From contig JBHGNT010000011.1 in assembly GCA_043228905.1 (NCBI GenBank), forward strand, positions 9,548,001 through 9,612,000: a DNA stretch of 64,000 bases, given 5' to 3'. Source of the DNA: Azolla caroliniana (Eukaryota; Polypodiophyta). A program made the position numbers and the translations under genes. The notes beneath the pieces were generated by a model that was given only the letters and a program-made list of their open reading frames with translations, did no database searches and was not told the origin of the DNA. Below, one piece after another: positions 20,376 through 32,057 of this stretch. The first letter of the stretch is position 1. Every line of letters begins with the position of its first letter.

Positions 20376-20377
20376 TC

Positions 20378-21740
20378 TTGGAAAACGGATTAATATGGAG
20401 GGCGCCGAAAAGACCGGATGGTATACCACTTCGAGTAGTCGGAACAAAAGAGCAACAAAACCGGATAATGTCCGAGTTTCACGAATCCGATTGGGCTGGA
20501 CACCGAGGAACATGGGCAACATTTGTGAAGATCAAGCAAAAATATTGGTGGAAGAAAATGTACAAAGATGTCGCGGAGTTCACGGAAAGCTGCGAGAAAT
20601 GTCAAGTCTACTCCGGGGTTCGACATTGAGATGAGTTACATCCGACATTCTCACCGACAATCAACTTCAAGTGGATGGTCGACATAGTGGCCATGCCGAC
20701 CGGGAACGGACAAAAGCAATACTTGGTATTAGCTCGGGAAGATCTCACGAATCAAGTAGAAGGTCGAGCGCTTCGGAGGAAAACGTATTCCGCGGTATGC
20801 CAATTTCTTTTGGAGGAAGTATTTTGCAGGTACGGGTGCGTAGGGCAAGTGATTGCGGACCGGGGAGAACTCGACTCGAACAAAGCTAGGGGATTATTCG
20901 CCAAACACGGAGTTCGGTTATCGCTGACAACGGCATACAATCCGGAGGCCAACGGGAAAATCGACAAGGACATAGTCCGATCGTGAAAGCACTTGCGAAG
21001 GCATGCGATGGAAAGGTGAAGGACTGGCCACAGATGCTTCCGTATGCACTATGGGCAGATCAGAGGACGCATAGCTCCGTAACCGGTTACATGCCGGCAG
21101 CACTCATGACCGGACAAGCACCGGTAATGCCGACGGAAACCGCGATCGCAACATGGACAGTGCTATCGTGGAAGGAAGAGATGAGCCGGGAAGAACTACT
21201 AGCGGTCCGGATACGACAACTAGAGGGAAGACCAGCAAACATAGCGGAAGCAATACGCCGACAACAAGAAGCACGGTTCCGGAACAAAAGCCGGTTTGAC
21301 ATAAAGCACCGACTACGACCGAGGAGGATTGAAGAAGGAGATTGGGTGATCTTCTATGACAGTAGTTTGGACCATCAACATACAACGATGCGGAAATTCG
21401 CGAAAAGGTGGTTCGGGCCATACGAGGTTCAGAAAGTATTCGACAACGGAACGTACCGACTGTCCGAGTTGGATGGAACAATACTACGAGTGCCTATACC
21501 CGGGAAGCGGGTGAAGATTTTCAAGAAGCGGACCGACGACAAACCCTATGTGATCCAAGCCAAGGCCGACAACGAGGAGCAATCGGACGAAGACCACGGT
21601 GATGCGGGAAGCGAAGAAAGTGAATTACAACTCATAGTCCCCATTAGGGGAGAATCGGAGGAAGCTTTGGGTGAAGACGGATATGAGGAATCGAGAACTT
21701 CGGCACATACCAGAGGATGTGCGGGTTCGGAGGGGGCGAG
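20378..21740 (+). pseudogene. pol: E3 integrase
   Basis: The zinc finger reads EFHESDWAGHRGTWATF to ESCEKCQ, with a TGA at 20627-20629. The core follows: FKWMVDIVAMPTG (Asp), GQVIADRGELD (Asp), YNPEANGKI; a one-base deletion near 20960 falls at the codon expected to be the catalytic Glu and shifts the frame. From 20983 the rest is open: SPIVKALAKACDG-like start, LPYALWADQRTHSSVTGYMP, VIFYDSSLDHQHTTMRKFAK, RVPIPGKRVKIFKKR and an acidic tail that runs into the LTR. No chromodomain. Confidence 0.85.
21726..21740 (+). other. Polypurine tract of E3
   Basis: TTCGGAGGGGGCGAG lies immediately before the 3' LTR start at 21741. Confidence 0.75.
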
Positions 21741-22465
21741 TGTCGTAGTGTATTCCACACACTACGTGAAAACCATAAAATAATATATCCGATTTTAGAT
21801 ACATATAAATAAATAAATAATATATCAAAATATTTATCACGTGCATAAGGCAGGATTCAAACCCTATACCTCCACGTAGCCAAACCTCAACTTTACCATT
21901 ATGCTACCTTATCTTTAGTGTTCTACAAAATAGATTTAATAACTATAAGTGCTTTATTTGTGCCTACCTTTATTAAAAGGTAAATCATGCATTTTTAGAG
22001 TGCGTGAATATTTTATAGAAAAACGCAAGCAACTAAAAAGTGACTCATGCACATCTAGCGTGCATGAGCACTATATTTAGCAAATAAAAACAAGGATTAG
22101 AAAAGCATCACATGCATATTTAGTGTGCATGAACATATTAGAAAAAAGCATGTAACTATGCTTAGTCTCTCCCATCACTATATAAGGATGGGGAGCACAT
22201 TGTACTAGTTTTTGTTGATTATTTTTCTATAATGATCAATCAATCTAAAATATTCGTGGGATTCACAAATTTGCTAAAATAATTCTCTCTTACTACCTAA
22301 ATATTGACTAAATACACTAAACTCGTGGGATTCACAAGATTCTTATCTTATAACTCTTTATACCTATTCTTTACTAGCCTTATTTGTATTTTTCTTCCTC
22401 CTAGTCCAAAACCTCAGCGGTTCCCACCCGACTCACGCAACGATCCGGAGCAGAAAGGCACGACA
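21741..22465 (+). repeat. 3' LTR of E3
   Basis: 725 bp, aligned to the 5' LTR along its full length with seven substitutions and an extra CTA at about 22205. TATA box at 22178-22188. It is followed by the target duplication GCGT and the LINE. Confidence 0.95.
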
Positions 22466-24200
22466 GCGTCCTCCCCCAAGGCAAGTACTTTTGTTGTCCA
22501 AGCATCATACCATCTTCACTTCTAATCCTAGGGTTCCAAAACAATGTTTGTCGTAGCTGTTCATCCAGTGTTTTCGGTTGCATTAATACCAACCCTTCTC
22601 TTAAACTTGACCATGCCTTCATTATGGCATGAACCACCCTATCCTTCATGCTAGCTAGTTCTTTCAACTTTAGAGCTGGACTGAACAACCACCATGTATT
22701 TGCCTGCCAAGGACCACCATTCCTAGGACACCAAAGGTCAGCTCTATTCCTAAGGAGCACCTTCCACAATTCTGGTCTAGGTCGCAAACTTCGCACCAAA
22801 ATCTTACCAAGTAGAGCCTTACTTTGGTAAACTAGATCCACCAGTCCAAGTCCTCCCTCATTCTTTGTCTTAATTAAACAACCCCATGCCACTTTAGCTG
22901 ATGCCATTTCATTGTCTCTACCCGACCACAAGAAGCTTCTTTCCATTGCCTTAATATTTTTTATGCAGGCTTTGTCTAACATCCAACATGCCACTGAATG
23001 CCACCACCACAACCCTACCAGCAAGGGAGAGCTTTACTGATGCCCATAACCTAAGCTTTTTTCTAATTTTGTCTTGGACTTGCTCAAGCTACTGATTTTT
23101 AGGTGTCTCAACTCCCACCAAGAAGCCCAAATACTTAATAGCCATGCCATTGGGGACCCATTGAAAATCAACGTTAGGACACCATAATGGTCATGGGTTT
23201 GAACTTACCCAAAATCCTCTACTTTTGTTCCAGTTAATTTTCTCCCCTGACGCTTTGCAAAACCACTAAATCCGTCCTTCAGCCTTCTGTAGATTAGCAT
23301 CATTCCATTGCAAGTAAAGCATAGTGTCATCTGCATACTCAGAGTCCAGCAACTCCTTACTCGCATGTGGAATAACTAAACCCCTTATTCCTGCATCCGA
23401 TCTGTTCAGAAAGAAAGAGAATGCCTCTGTAATAAATAAATAAAGATAGGGGGCCAACGAGCACCCCTATCTAACAGACCTACGTAATGGAATGGATGGG
23501 CCACAATGCCCTGCCACTAACAACCTACTCGAACTTCCTTTGTAAAGGGCTAGCGCAACCGATCGCCACTTTAAAGGTAAAGCCAACCTTTCCATGACTT
23601 TATCTAAAAAAGGCCACTGAACTCTATCATATGCCTTCTCAAAGTCAAACATGAGACAGGCAATGTGTTGATTGGTTTTCTTTGCCAAGGCAATTGCCTC
23701 CCAAAATGTCAACACATTATCAATCATGCATATGTTTTCCATGAACCCTGTTTGTCCACATGGATTAGTTCTTGCAGGTAGGGTTTTACCCTCTTGGCTA
23801 GTATATTAGCAAATATCTTATATATTGTGTTCAGCAGCGTGATTGGTCTCCATTGCCTTGCATCAGTTGTTACACTTTGTACCTTAGGAATTAGAAATAT
23901 CATCCCCTCTTAAAATTGCTCAGGTAAGTACCCAACATCCCATGCCTCTTTTAGCCCATCAACCAAATCTGCCTTGATCACGTCCCAAAAAATTTCAAAA
24001 AAAATTCTTGATAATCCATCGAAGCCTGGACAGGACGTTCTACAAATACCTGCCAAAGCATCAGCCACCTCCTCCTCCAAGAGAGGCCTCGCCAAATTAG
24101 CTTGTGCCGCATCTAAAATTTTGTGTTGCATCCCTCTAGCACATATTCTATCATAGCAGGTTGTTCGAGACTATTGTAACTATCCAAAAGCAACTCATGA
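22466..24200 (-). pseudogene. L1 LINE ORF2: reverse transcriptase and C-terminal region
   Basis: Minus-strand segments give an L1-type RT: LLEEEVADALAGICRTSCPG and FDGLSRIFFEIFWDVIKADL (23910-24131), IFLIPKVQ... ARQWRPITLLN near 23850, CLMFDFEKAYDRVQWPFLDK (23640), SLAPYLYLFITEAFSFFLNR and the catalytic EYADDTMLYLQW (23340). The C-terminal region reads FLWSGRDNEMASAKVAWGCL, NEGGLGLVDLVYQSKALLGK and LFWNPRI (22510-22930). Stops and frameshifts at about 23025-23265, 23458, 23745 and 23905 kill it. The frame resumes at 15344 beyond E3. Confidence 0.85.
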
Positions 24201-24202
24201 TA

Positions 24203-25600
24203 CTATGAGGTGACCGCCTCCAAAATCTCTGAAATATCCTCCGACATAGAGCCATCTTCCTTAACCAGCTTCAAATTGTAGCTATAGTTTGTTCTAGGTT
24301 GTTTATGCATGAAATTTTGTTTATTCACCTTATCCCCATTTTTGCTCCACCATGCCGCCGAACTCCTAAATAGCATCGTATTTCTGGATGCAATCAAGCA
24401 TTGCAACATTTCTCTAGCGGCCTCGAGGCCTGCCCTAGAACATTGGCATTGGGGATCTTTCTGTAGAAGCCTTTGGGCAGCCGCTATTGATCTCCTTAAA
24501 CACATTTCTTCCTCCTTAGACCTCGCAATTCTAATTTTCATCACCCTACGGAGATAAGTTGATGTTTCGATAATCTTCCCTCGAAGTTTATCAAGTGCGC
24601 CACACCCAGCCGAATTGATTTCCCATATACGCCTTATGTTTCTACTCACCTCCGCATCCTCAAAAAGTTTTTTGTTGATCCTCACATTGCAGTCCCTTGT
24701 TGGTCTCCTCGGCATTTCTAACGTTATCTTAACCGGCATATGATCGGAGTAGGTTAAACCTGCAATGATTTCAAAATTGGTTCCAAATTTTTCTAGTTCC
24801 GGACTGATGTATATTCTGTCTATGCGACACATGCATACTGCAGCCTCCTCTCGAAAAACTTAGCGAACTTCGAGGCTTTTTTATTACATGCCAGGCATCT
24901 TTCACCCCCATTCAATCCATCAGCAAATCCCACGCAACTAGCTCAACCCCCTACACCACCATTGACATACTACCGCATTGCATCCTCTATTTCCTCCTCA
25001 TGGAGTTGCAATACCTCATGGAGGCAGTCTACCCTCTCTTCTATGCTTAGTAGCAATTGTTTTTTAATGCATGAATCATTGACCCTCCCACAGATCATTT
25101 TAGCATTCTTCCACATCACTCTCCAGTTATCTCCATTCGAAGTGATGGGCAAATTGTTAAAGTACTTGTTCGCCCTATTAGTATGGAACTCGAGATCCAT
25201 TCCATGTTATTGGCTGAAATCTCCAGGTCTATCACGTCAAAAGATAAACAAGCATTTGGCAACTTGTTGCGTTCATTGACAACCACATAAACCCTCAGCC
25301 TTGGGCCTTCCTCATGACATAAGTCAATCATTCTCTTGAGAGCCTAATGGCTAAACCTACACCCCTTGTCGAACCTATCCCTGACTGATCTTTTGGACTG
25401 AACAAATTTCACCGGAACTCGAGCATCTACGCCTAAAGTTACTTGTCTTATCTCATGCAACTTCTGAGTTTCGGAATTGATTGGTGAGCTTTCTTGCCCC
25501 CTCCCAGTACGCAACCACTCTTTCACCGCTCTCAGTCCGATACTTCCACTATTACCAAGCAAGGCATCAAGTGTGCACACTACCACCTCTTCAACATTAT
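24203..25600 (-). pseudogene. L1 LINE ORF2 endonuclease region and upstream part
   Basis: The apurinic-type endonuclease end is clear: WDLLMDWMGVKDAWHVIKKP and MCRIDRIYISPELEKFGTNF, GLTYSDHMPVKITLEMP (24720-24960), followed by the helical linker AAQRLLQKDPQCQCSRAGLE and WWSKNGDKVNKQNFMHKQ leading to RT. Further upstream (24970-25600) the minus strand has only short frames such as NWRVMWKNAKMICGRVND. I do not see the usual N-terminal endonuclease motifs, so part of the domain is deleted, replaced or badly decayed. Confidence 0.7.
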
Positions 25601-25727
25601 TTGAGCTTTGATCCTAAAACATATCCTCTTCTTCCAACAATGCCTCAAAGTTATTCTTCAACCTTACATGAGGCATAGTTGTGTTTCCTTCTTGCTCCAA
25701 GCGATTTTTTCACCCCAAAACCAAAGT

Positions 25728-27185
25728 TCAAGAGTCTGTATTAGCCTTCTCCTTCACTACCCCATTGAGGGTGTTCTGATATTTCACCCCTATATTCTCT
25801 TGCCTAGCAACCTGCCCTTTCTCCTTTCCCACCCTCCCATTACTATTGATCTTCTTAGGGCATTCCTTAGCAATGTGGCCCTTCTTTTTACAATAAAAAC
25901 ATTGGCCAAGTAAGCCCTCGTATTCCACCGCCACATCTATCAGTCTTGCTTCTACATCATGAACCCTGATTATAGGGGGGAGTTTGGACGAACTTTGCAC
26001 AAGCACTCTAATCTTACAACGATGGTAGAAAGATTCCCTGACTCTATCTACCATCGTTGCCTTTGAGGGACAGACGATGCCAATCTCATCCCCAATCTTT
26101 GGAATCAAGGGGTATAACTGGCGAGGCCGATTTGGGAATATCATAGAAATCACCCGAGGGTTACCACTTTTCTTGTCTTCCTCCATAGCCTTGAAGTTAG
26201 CATACCACTCCAACAAAAGAGCTCTTCCATATTTGAGCTCTACAAATTTCATATCCACAATTTGTGATACATCACCCCCCTCGATCACTTCAACATGGAA
26301 GAAATTTCAACCCAAATTGTGCACATTTAGTATTTGCGGAACCCAATCCATAAGAGCTACTTGTAGCATGTCACGAACCATACCTCTATTAGCTCTACCA
26401 CCAAGTATCTTACAAATGAACGAGCATTTCCTTAGCCTTTCAATCTCTGCATTCAAAATTTTACTTTCCTCTTCTGACAAAAAAATCTCTAGTAACTCAG
26501 AGCTCTCCTTCATATCCATATCCTTATCGTGACCTCCTCTCGGGCATGCATTATGCACGTGACCACATTCCTACAGAAGATTTTCTACTTGCAACATGTC
26601 CTTCATGGCGTCCAATTCCACGACCCCATCCAACCCCTGTGACGATCCGCCTGCCTGCCCCCGTGGCCGCTCGTCACTCATCACTTGCCATATTGCATGG
26701 CTAGAATTATTCCCCCCAATTGTTTGCTTACCAACCTCTTTATTCCAAACCTCCGACACTCCCCACACTCTCAAATCCTCTTAGCATTCAACGGTGAAGC
26801 CCGTTGCCGCCTTGCTGCTGAGAGGAACCCTATCGTCCTCTTCCATCCAACCCACCATGTCTGATAGAATGAGTGATTCCTTACCTATCTCCCTATCTCC
26901 GCAAATAATGTGTTGCCTTGTTTCTTTCACCATCGCATCTACTTTCCTACGCCCCCCATTTTCCATCTGATGCTTATCCCTATCCTTGTTCCCACCTTGC
27001 AATGTGTACCTCGATTCCACCGCCCTCACAACGGGTACCCTTGCCGTTGTTCCCTTAATTGCAGCCACTGATGCATTAACTCCCACTGTTGGATCCTTTG
27101 CCCACATTTTGCCCACATGTTTCTGCATTCCTATGTACCCTACTCCTACCCTACACCTTAATGGACGAGACATACATGGCGCTTA
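25728..27185 (-). pseudogene. L1 LINE ORF1 with CCHC knuckle
   Basis: Four minus-strand segments (27173-26781, 26774-26571, 26558-26307, 26288-25728) form a plant L1 ORF1. The middle reads LSEEESKILNAEIERLRKCSF-like and KILGGRANRGMVRDMLQVAL, the pattern of the DUF4283 domain. It continues YGRALLLEWYANFKAMEEDK and SKLPPIIRVHDVEARLIDVA, and ends with the knuckle CFYCKKKGHIAKEC (C-x2-C-x4-H-x4-C, near 25880). The product binds RNA. In-frame stops at 26775, 26568 and 26289 separate the parts. Sequence to about 27430 is probably its 5' UTR. Confidence 0.75.
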
Positions 27186-28002
27186 AGAAGGAGAGTAGCT
27201 TTGTCTCAATCGTTTGCTTTCGAGGCAGTCTCTGCAACCCTAAACCACGTCCCGCCATCGCTGTCCTCTCCCTCCGGCTTTAACCATGACAGCACCACAG
27301 AGTAGAAAAGCCATTGATGAGTGGCCGAAACTCCCTCTAGCGACAGTTGCTACAGGTCACGTAGAATCCTCTATGGCGAGCACCACCGGCGACAGTCGTT
27401 GTAGGTCCCGCTACACCCCTGCACCCATTTGTTAGATCTCTATATTATTTTGTTAGTTATATAAGTTGTTTTGAAACATATATAATATATATTAAAGTAA
27501 CTTAATGTTTATGCTTTTTATTTTAACAGGAAAAGGAGAAAATAGTAGAAACAAAATATAAACCTATGGTATTCCAAATATATTTTCTGAGTTCTTTAAG
27601 ATATTATTTACTTCCATGTATATTAAGATTTTGTGCCTTTGTTGTTACATGTTTTAATATAGGTCCATCATTGAAGATGGAAACGACATGAAATTTACAG
27701 CCTAAAATGAACTTCTTAGGGTTTTCTTTTTAGATAGTTGATCTTTATGAGGGTAACCTTTATTGCAATAAGTTTTTTAAGTAGACATTGCAATAACAAA
27801 ATGATTTATTTTATTTCATTTTAATTTGGGTAAAAATATGTGAATAAATGATGTCTTACATTTCAAATGGAAATATAAAATAGGTTGCCATTTGTTTGAG
27901 AAAAAATAATGTTATGGCTTCATATGAGTCCATCCATGAAACCAAACATAATGTTAATTTGTTAGTAATTTCATTATTGATATGCATTTTGGATTGTTCC
28001 AT
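27186..28002. other. Probable LINE 5' UTR, then AT-rich DNA without genes
   Basis: 27186-27430 is GC-rich like the start of the LINE. After about 27430 the composition changes abruptly to AT-rich with no credible reading frame on either strand. I see nothing else here. Confidence 0.4.
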
Positions 28003-28281
28003 GTGTGCTCTTTGAGATATATATGTCAAGTTCAAGATTGTTTTATTGTAAATTACATTGTTTTTTATCACTCTACATTCTTCATATGTCTCAATAAACT
28101 TTTTTAAAAAAACTTATATGTGGCTTATATATGTTATACCTTGTGTGCTCTTTGACATATATATGTCAAGTTCAAGATTGTTTAATCGTAAATTACATTG
28201 TTTTTTTATCACTCTATATTCTTCATATGTCTCAATTAACTTTTAAAAAAAACTTATATGTGGCTTATATATGTTATACCT
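28003..28281. repeat. 140-bp tandem duplication
   Basis: gtgtgctctttgagata at 28003 recurs at 28143, and the following 130 bp (gtcaagttcaagattg, ttcttcatatgtctcaa, cttatatgtggcttatat) repeat with about 95% identity. Confidence 0.9.
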
Positions 28282-28676
28282 CTAGTGTTTTTGGGTAATG
28301 TTATCTAATTGTGTGTGCATTACTTTGTACTTGACACATTGTGTTTTCAATCTATGTGGCACTTGATGAAGCATTTCTAGGAATTTGCATCTGATGTTTA
28401 ATGTTCATTCATAATTTTGCGAGTCATCAATTGTATAGACGGTCATTGATCCCTTCTAGGATTGGAAACTATGTGTGCATGTATATTTTATATGTAAGGA
28501 AGGGTATTTAAAATGGGTGGTTATCAAAAAATATATTGGTAGTAAGGGGTATTTTTATTAATCTTTTTTCTACAAAAGGGTCACTAAATAGTAAAAAAAC
28601 AGACGTATAAGGGGTTTATAAATGATGTCATGAATGCACATGATACAACCTTCTTATATATAGTGGAGTCCCCGGG

Positions 28677-29110
28677 GTTGAGAGTCAAACTCAACTTCCC
28701 TAGTGTGGGAACACACCTTAGTATACTCAAGTGTGTGAACACCCCACCTCCTAGTATAATAACTAGTGTGGCATAGAACTTTAGGGTTCTATGACACATA
28801 TTTAGTAGATAGTTAAGTCTCCACCTCTCTTGCAAGTTGTGGTTGTAATAAGAGAACATAGAGAGAAGGTGACTACATAAGCACCTTCTCCTTCTCTTTG
28901 TAACTGTTGGTTGTCTTATTCTCTTGTCAATACAATTTTTTGTTTTTCTATATGACTCTGTTTTCGCTCTTTCTCTCTCTCTCTCGACTACACACACACA
29001 CACACACACATACACACACCTTCCGTTGCTCAGAAGCACACTCGATTCTTTACAAAGGTAAACACATACCCAAAATTGAATTTTGTAGAGCGAATGACTA
29101 ATATACTCTG
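28677..29110 (+). repeat. Possible solo LTR fragment
   Basis: TTGAGAGTCAAACTCAACTT at 28677 matches the start of the copia H LTR at 48952 (TTGAGAATCAAACTCAACTT). Like that LTR it continues into a CT-rich and (CA)n-rich R/U5-like part (28970-29020). No target duplication or clear end is seen. 28282-28676 holds nothing recognisable. Confidence 0.35.
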
Positions 29111-29834
29111 TGTTGGGACCATCCGTCAAGTGCGGAACTGTTCGGGAAAACGGGTCCCTATGGATGGGAAGAACACAAGTCGGATGGGATGGAGAACCAG
29201 CCAGATTGGCCAGAAACCGATCAATTGAAGAGCCAGATGATAACCGTCTTGTCCCAATCGGAATTTAGATATTGCACAAGGAGTCGGATCGTCAAGAGCC
29301 AACTAAGCACTGACTAGGGAGAAATAAGCCGAATTAGTCAATAGCAAACTCAGTGGAGGCTGAAAATCGACTGATAACCGACTCGGCTAATAGCCGAATC
29401 GATCCAAGCCGACCCAGGGCTATATTTGTAAATAACCTTAATGTGCCCATTGGGGCTATATTTGTAAATAGTAATATATATAGAGTTGATTATCAGTGGG
29501 TAATCATATATGTATGTATAGAGTTGATTAACTGTGGAGAGGGTGTGAATGTTGTAGCCGTCTGTAAGTCGAAGTCGAACCCAAGGTTATTGCCTTAGAA
29601 TTTCGTGTACTCTCTTCAAATAGTGATTATTGCCTTAGAGTTTCTTGTACTCTCTTCAAATAATGATTATTTTTGGAGTTTGTGTGCTCCCGTGGTTTTT
29701 CCCATTAGGGTTTTCCACGATAATATCTTGTCTCATTGTCTGTGCCTTGTCTGTGTTTTCCTTGTCATTGCTTTGGTTATTGTCTTCTCTCATTTGTACT
29801 TGTGAACCGGTTGTGACCGACCTCATTTAGAACA
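29111..29834 (+). repeat. 5' LTR of copia D
   Basis: 724 bp, TGTTGGGACC...TTTAGAACA, followed by AAC and the primer site TGGTATCAGAGC at 29838-29849. It includes the quasi-palindrome CGTGG..CCACG at 29691-29719 and short internal duplications (GGCTATATTTGTAAATA twice, near 29420 and 29455; a 45-bp repeat near 29610 and 29650). Confidence 0.8.
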
Positions 29835-30284
29835 AACTGGTATCAGAGCGATGGAGGAATCTTTGGTGGGATGTTCAAGCTAACCGGATCCAACTACTTA
29901 GTCTGGAAGTTGAAGATGAGAGATATGCTCATTTGCAAAGTTGAAGTTGTCGGTGCAGTATGGCGATGAGAAACTAGACAAGATCATGCATTGACGTGGG
30001 AAGTCATGCATTTGAAGACAACGACTTACATAAGGTGTTTTATAGACATGAGTCTATACAACAATTTCAATGAAGAGACAAAAGCTGATGTCCTATGGAA
30101 GAGGATCATGTTCATGATCGAAAACAAGAATGTCGTAAATAGAATCTCCATCTTTAGGAAGATCATGAGACTTAGATAGCAGTATGGCTAAAGCATGGTT
30201 GAGCACTTGAATGCATTCTAAGGACTGATAAATTAGACCACCTCTCTAGAAGTACCCTTGGCCGACAAGGTACTGGCATTTTTG

Positions 30285-31028
30285 TGTTGGGAAACAAGTC
30301 CCTCCGGATGGGAAGGGAGAAGAACAGTGCCGACAAACAAACTCGGCCGAGGCCGACAGGCCGAGGCCGAAACGGTATGAACCGGATGGGGAGAACCCGA
30401 CTTCGGAGAGTCGGATGGTGTAGGCCCGGTATGAACCAGATGAGGAGTACCCGACTGCGGAGAGTCGGATGGTGTAGGCCCGGTATGAACCGGATGAGGA
30501 GTACCCGACTGCGGAGAGTCGGATGGTGTAGGCCCGGTATGAACCGGATGAGGAGTACCCGACTGCGGAGAGCCGGATGGAGCCCATCGAGGCTACATTT
30601 GTAAATAGCCGAAAAGTCATATTAGTATAAATATGACTTAGGGCAAACTTTTAGTATGTGTTGTCATTCTTGTTGTTATTCTTCTGTTGTTGGTGCAAGA
30701 AGGAATCAGAGCGCGCAACTGTACAGAGAGACAGAGAGAGAGAGAGAGAGACGAGGTCGTTGCCTCTGTTGTAACCGCCGCCTGTGGCGAAGATCTGAGA
30801 ACACGAGGTCGTTGCCTCAGTGATCTCACTGTTGTATATTTCTGCATAGTGACAGTTTGCAGCTTGTGGGCTGCCGTGGTTTTTCCCTTATTTTGGGGTT
30901 TTCCACGTATACCTCCTGTGTACCATTTCTCCTCTTTTGTGTCGCGTTTCATTACCTGTTTTTCTGTGTATGAAAAGAATCTCGGTTGTGGCCGAGCGTC
31001 GGACATAAGGAACGTCAAGTTCTCAACA
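30285..31028 (+). repeat. Solo LTR in copia D gag
   Basis: 744 bp, TGTTGGGAAAC...TTCTCAACA, flanked by identical TTTTG (30280-30284 and 31029-31033). The gag frame is continuous across it. It contains the quasi-palindrome CGTGG..CCACG at 30875-30907 and a (GA)n run at 30728-30751. Such solo LTRs arise by recombination between the two LTRs of a full element. Confidence 0.9.
30373..30588. repeat. Four 54-bp tandem units in the solo LTR
   Basis: Units start cggtatgaacc at 30373, 30427, 30481 and 30535, exactly 54 bp apart and nearly identical. They lie in U3, upstream of TATAAATATGAC at 30627, where repeated units often act as enhancers. Confidence 0.95.
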
Positions 31029-31486
31029 TTTTGTTGCTAGGATCCCTTCCAGATGCTTGTGGTAACTTTGGGTAACACGGGACCGCAAGGGAAGTAGTTG
31101 TCCCTATAGATGGTGAAATCGAGCTTGTTGAATGAAGAAGCTCATCGGAAGGATAGAGAGTCCATTTTTTACCCTATGGCCCGAGGCACAAAAGGTAACT
31201 ACAATAAAGGAAGGGGCAAGCAGAGAAGTCCGCAGAATAGGGAAAGGTTCAGGTTGAGGTCGAAGTCGAAGGGAAGGCTCACGTACTTCTAATGTGGGAA
31301 GTCAAGTCACTTCTAGAAGAACTATTGGCATTACCCGAAGGACAAAGGGGGAGTTGATGGAGGTGAGCCGAAAAAGATTTCAAATAGTAAGACCACCTCA
31401 GCTATCGTTGCGAGTGAGGAGGAACTATTGTTCATTAGTGAACAAAATGATGTAAACCTCGCCGACGAAGAGTCTATTGGGTTTAG

Positions 31487-31795
31487 GACCATAGATAGAC
31501 AGAAAAATGCCGAACGAAAACAAGATACACAGTACAACCTCTTACGTGGAAACCCTAAACAAGGGAAAACCACGGGGCAACAAATTTTCACTCTGAAAAC
31601 AAGATTACAGAGAAATCCCTTCTTAGGGGTTTGGTAAGTTTCACAGACTATGGCTACACTCACTGTCTCTCTGGTCTCCTTCCTTCTGTCTATAGCACTA
31701 CAATATTGCATTATTCTTTTTCACCTCTTACTTGTGTATATCTTGAGTTACTCAATAATACTAATGCTACAACTACACCTGACTTAACCCTAGCT

Positions 31796-31842
<47 letters not shown>

Positions 31843-32057
31843 ATTATTATAAAATAATAATAAAAATAAATCGGTCGACTTGTCGACTTGACAGTCCGAC
31901 CCACAAGTCGATTTGACTAGCCAAATCATTCTGTCGACTATTCAGTCGGTCCAACTAGTCGGCGTTGTCTTTGACCACCCGGTTGGTCCGACTAGTTGAC
32001 TCGTCTTCGTACACATAGTCGGTCCGACTAGCTTGCCTCTTCTTCATTTACATAGTC
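31487..32057 (-). repeat. Copia E 3' LTR, distal part (split by F)
   Basis: Oriented minus: the R/U5 end lies at the left, with CGTGG..CCACG at 31545-31574, and U3 at the right. A (TA)n run occupies 31798-31840. U3 continues after chromovirus F at 39111-39305. It is rich in GTCGAC, CTAGTCGG and GTCGGTCC motifs. The left edge at about 31487 is inferred from the end of copia D gag. Confidence 0.6.

Larger units (their letters stand above)
15345..22465 (+). mobile_element. Full-length Tf-like Ty3/gypsy element E3
   Basis: Two LTRs (15345-16066 and 21741-22465) flank gag, protease, RT, RNase H and integrase on the plus strand. A 4-bp target duplication GCGT flanks the element (15341-15344 and 22466-22469), and the LINE frame is continuous across it. 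The LTRs differ by seven substitutions and one 3-bp indel, so the insertion is recent. The 7.1-kb interior nevertheless has five stops and two frameshifts. LTRs are AT-rich while the coding part is about half GC. Confidence 0.95.
29111..31486 (+). mobile_element. Decayed Ty1/copia element D, 5' part
   Basis: LTR, initiator-tRNA primer site and gag on the plus strand, interrupted by a solo LTR at 30285-31028 and truncated at about 31486, just before the protease active site, where an LTR of copia E begins. Its gag matches copia A along its length. Confidence 0.75.
29850..31486 (+). pseudogene. gag: Copia D gag, split by a solo LTR
   Basis: The ATG beside the primer site starts MEESLVG and a frameshift then gives MFKLTGSNYLVWKLKMRDML. 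MHLKTTTYIRCFIDMSLYNN and ETKADVLWKRIMFMIENKN follow, with several stops, to PLADKVLAFL at 30284. After the solo LTR it resumes LLLGSLPDACGNFG at 31034, then a damaged knuckle with one Cys codon mutated to a stop (CGKSSHF near 31295) and EEELLFISEQNDVNLADEE at 31425-31475. It ends where the copia A homologue enters the protease. Confidence 0.75.

Noticed and set aside
28584-29129. 181-codon minus-strand frame
   Set aside because: It crosses (CA)n/(CT)n microsatellites and LTR-like DNA; composition is not protein-like.
30373-30588. Repeat protein encoded by the 54-bp units (minus-strand SYRAYTIRLSAVGYSSSG repeats)
   Set aside because: 54 is a multiple of three so any frame repeats; it lies in LTR U3 with no start signal.
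31798-31840. Origin-like AT run
   Set aside because: Simple (TA)n microsatellite inside an LTR.
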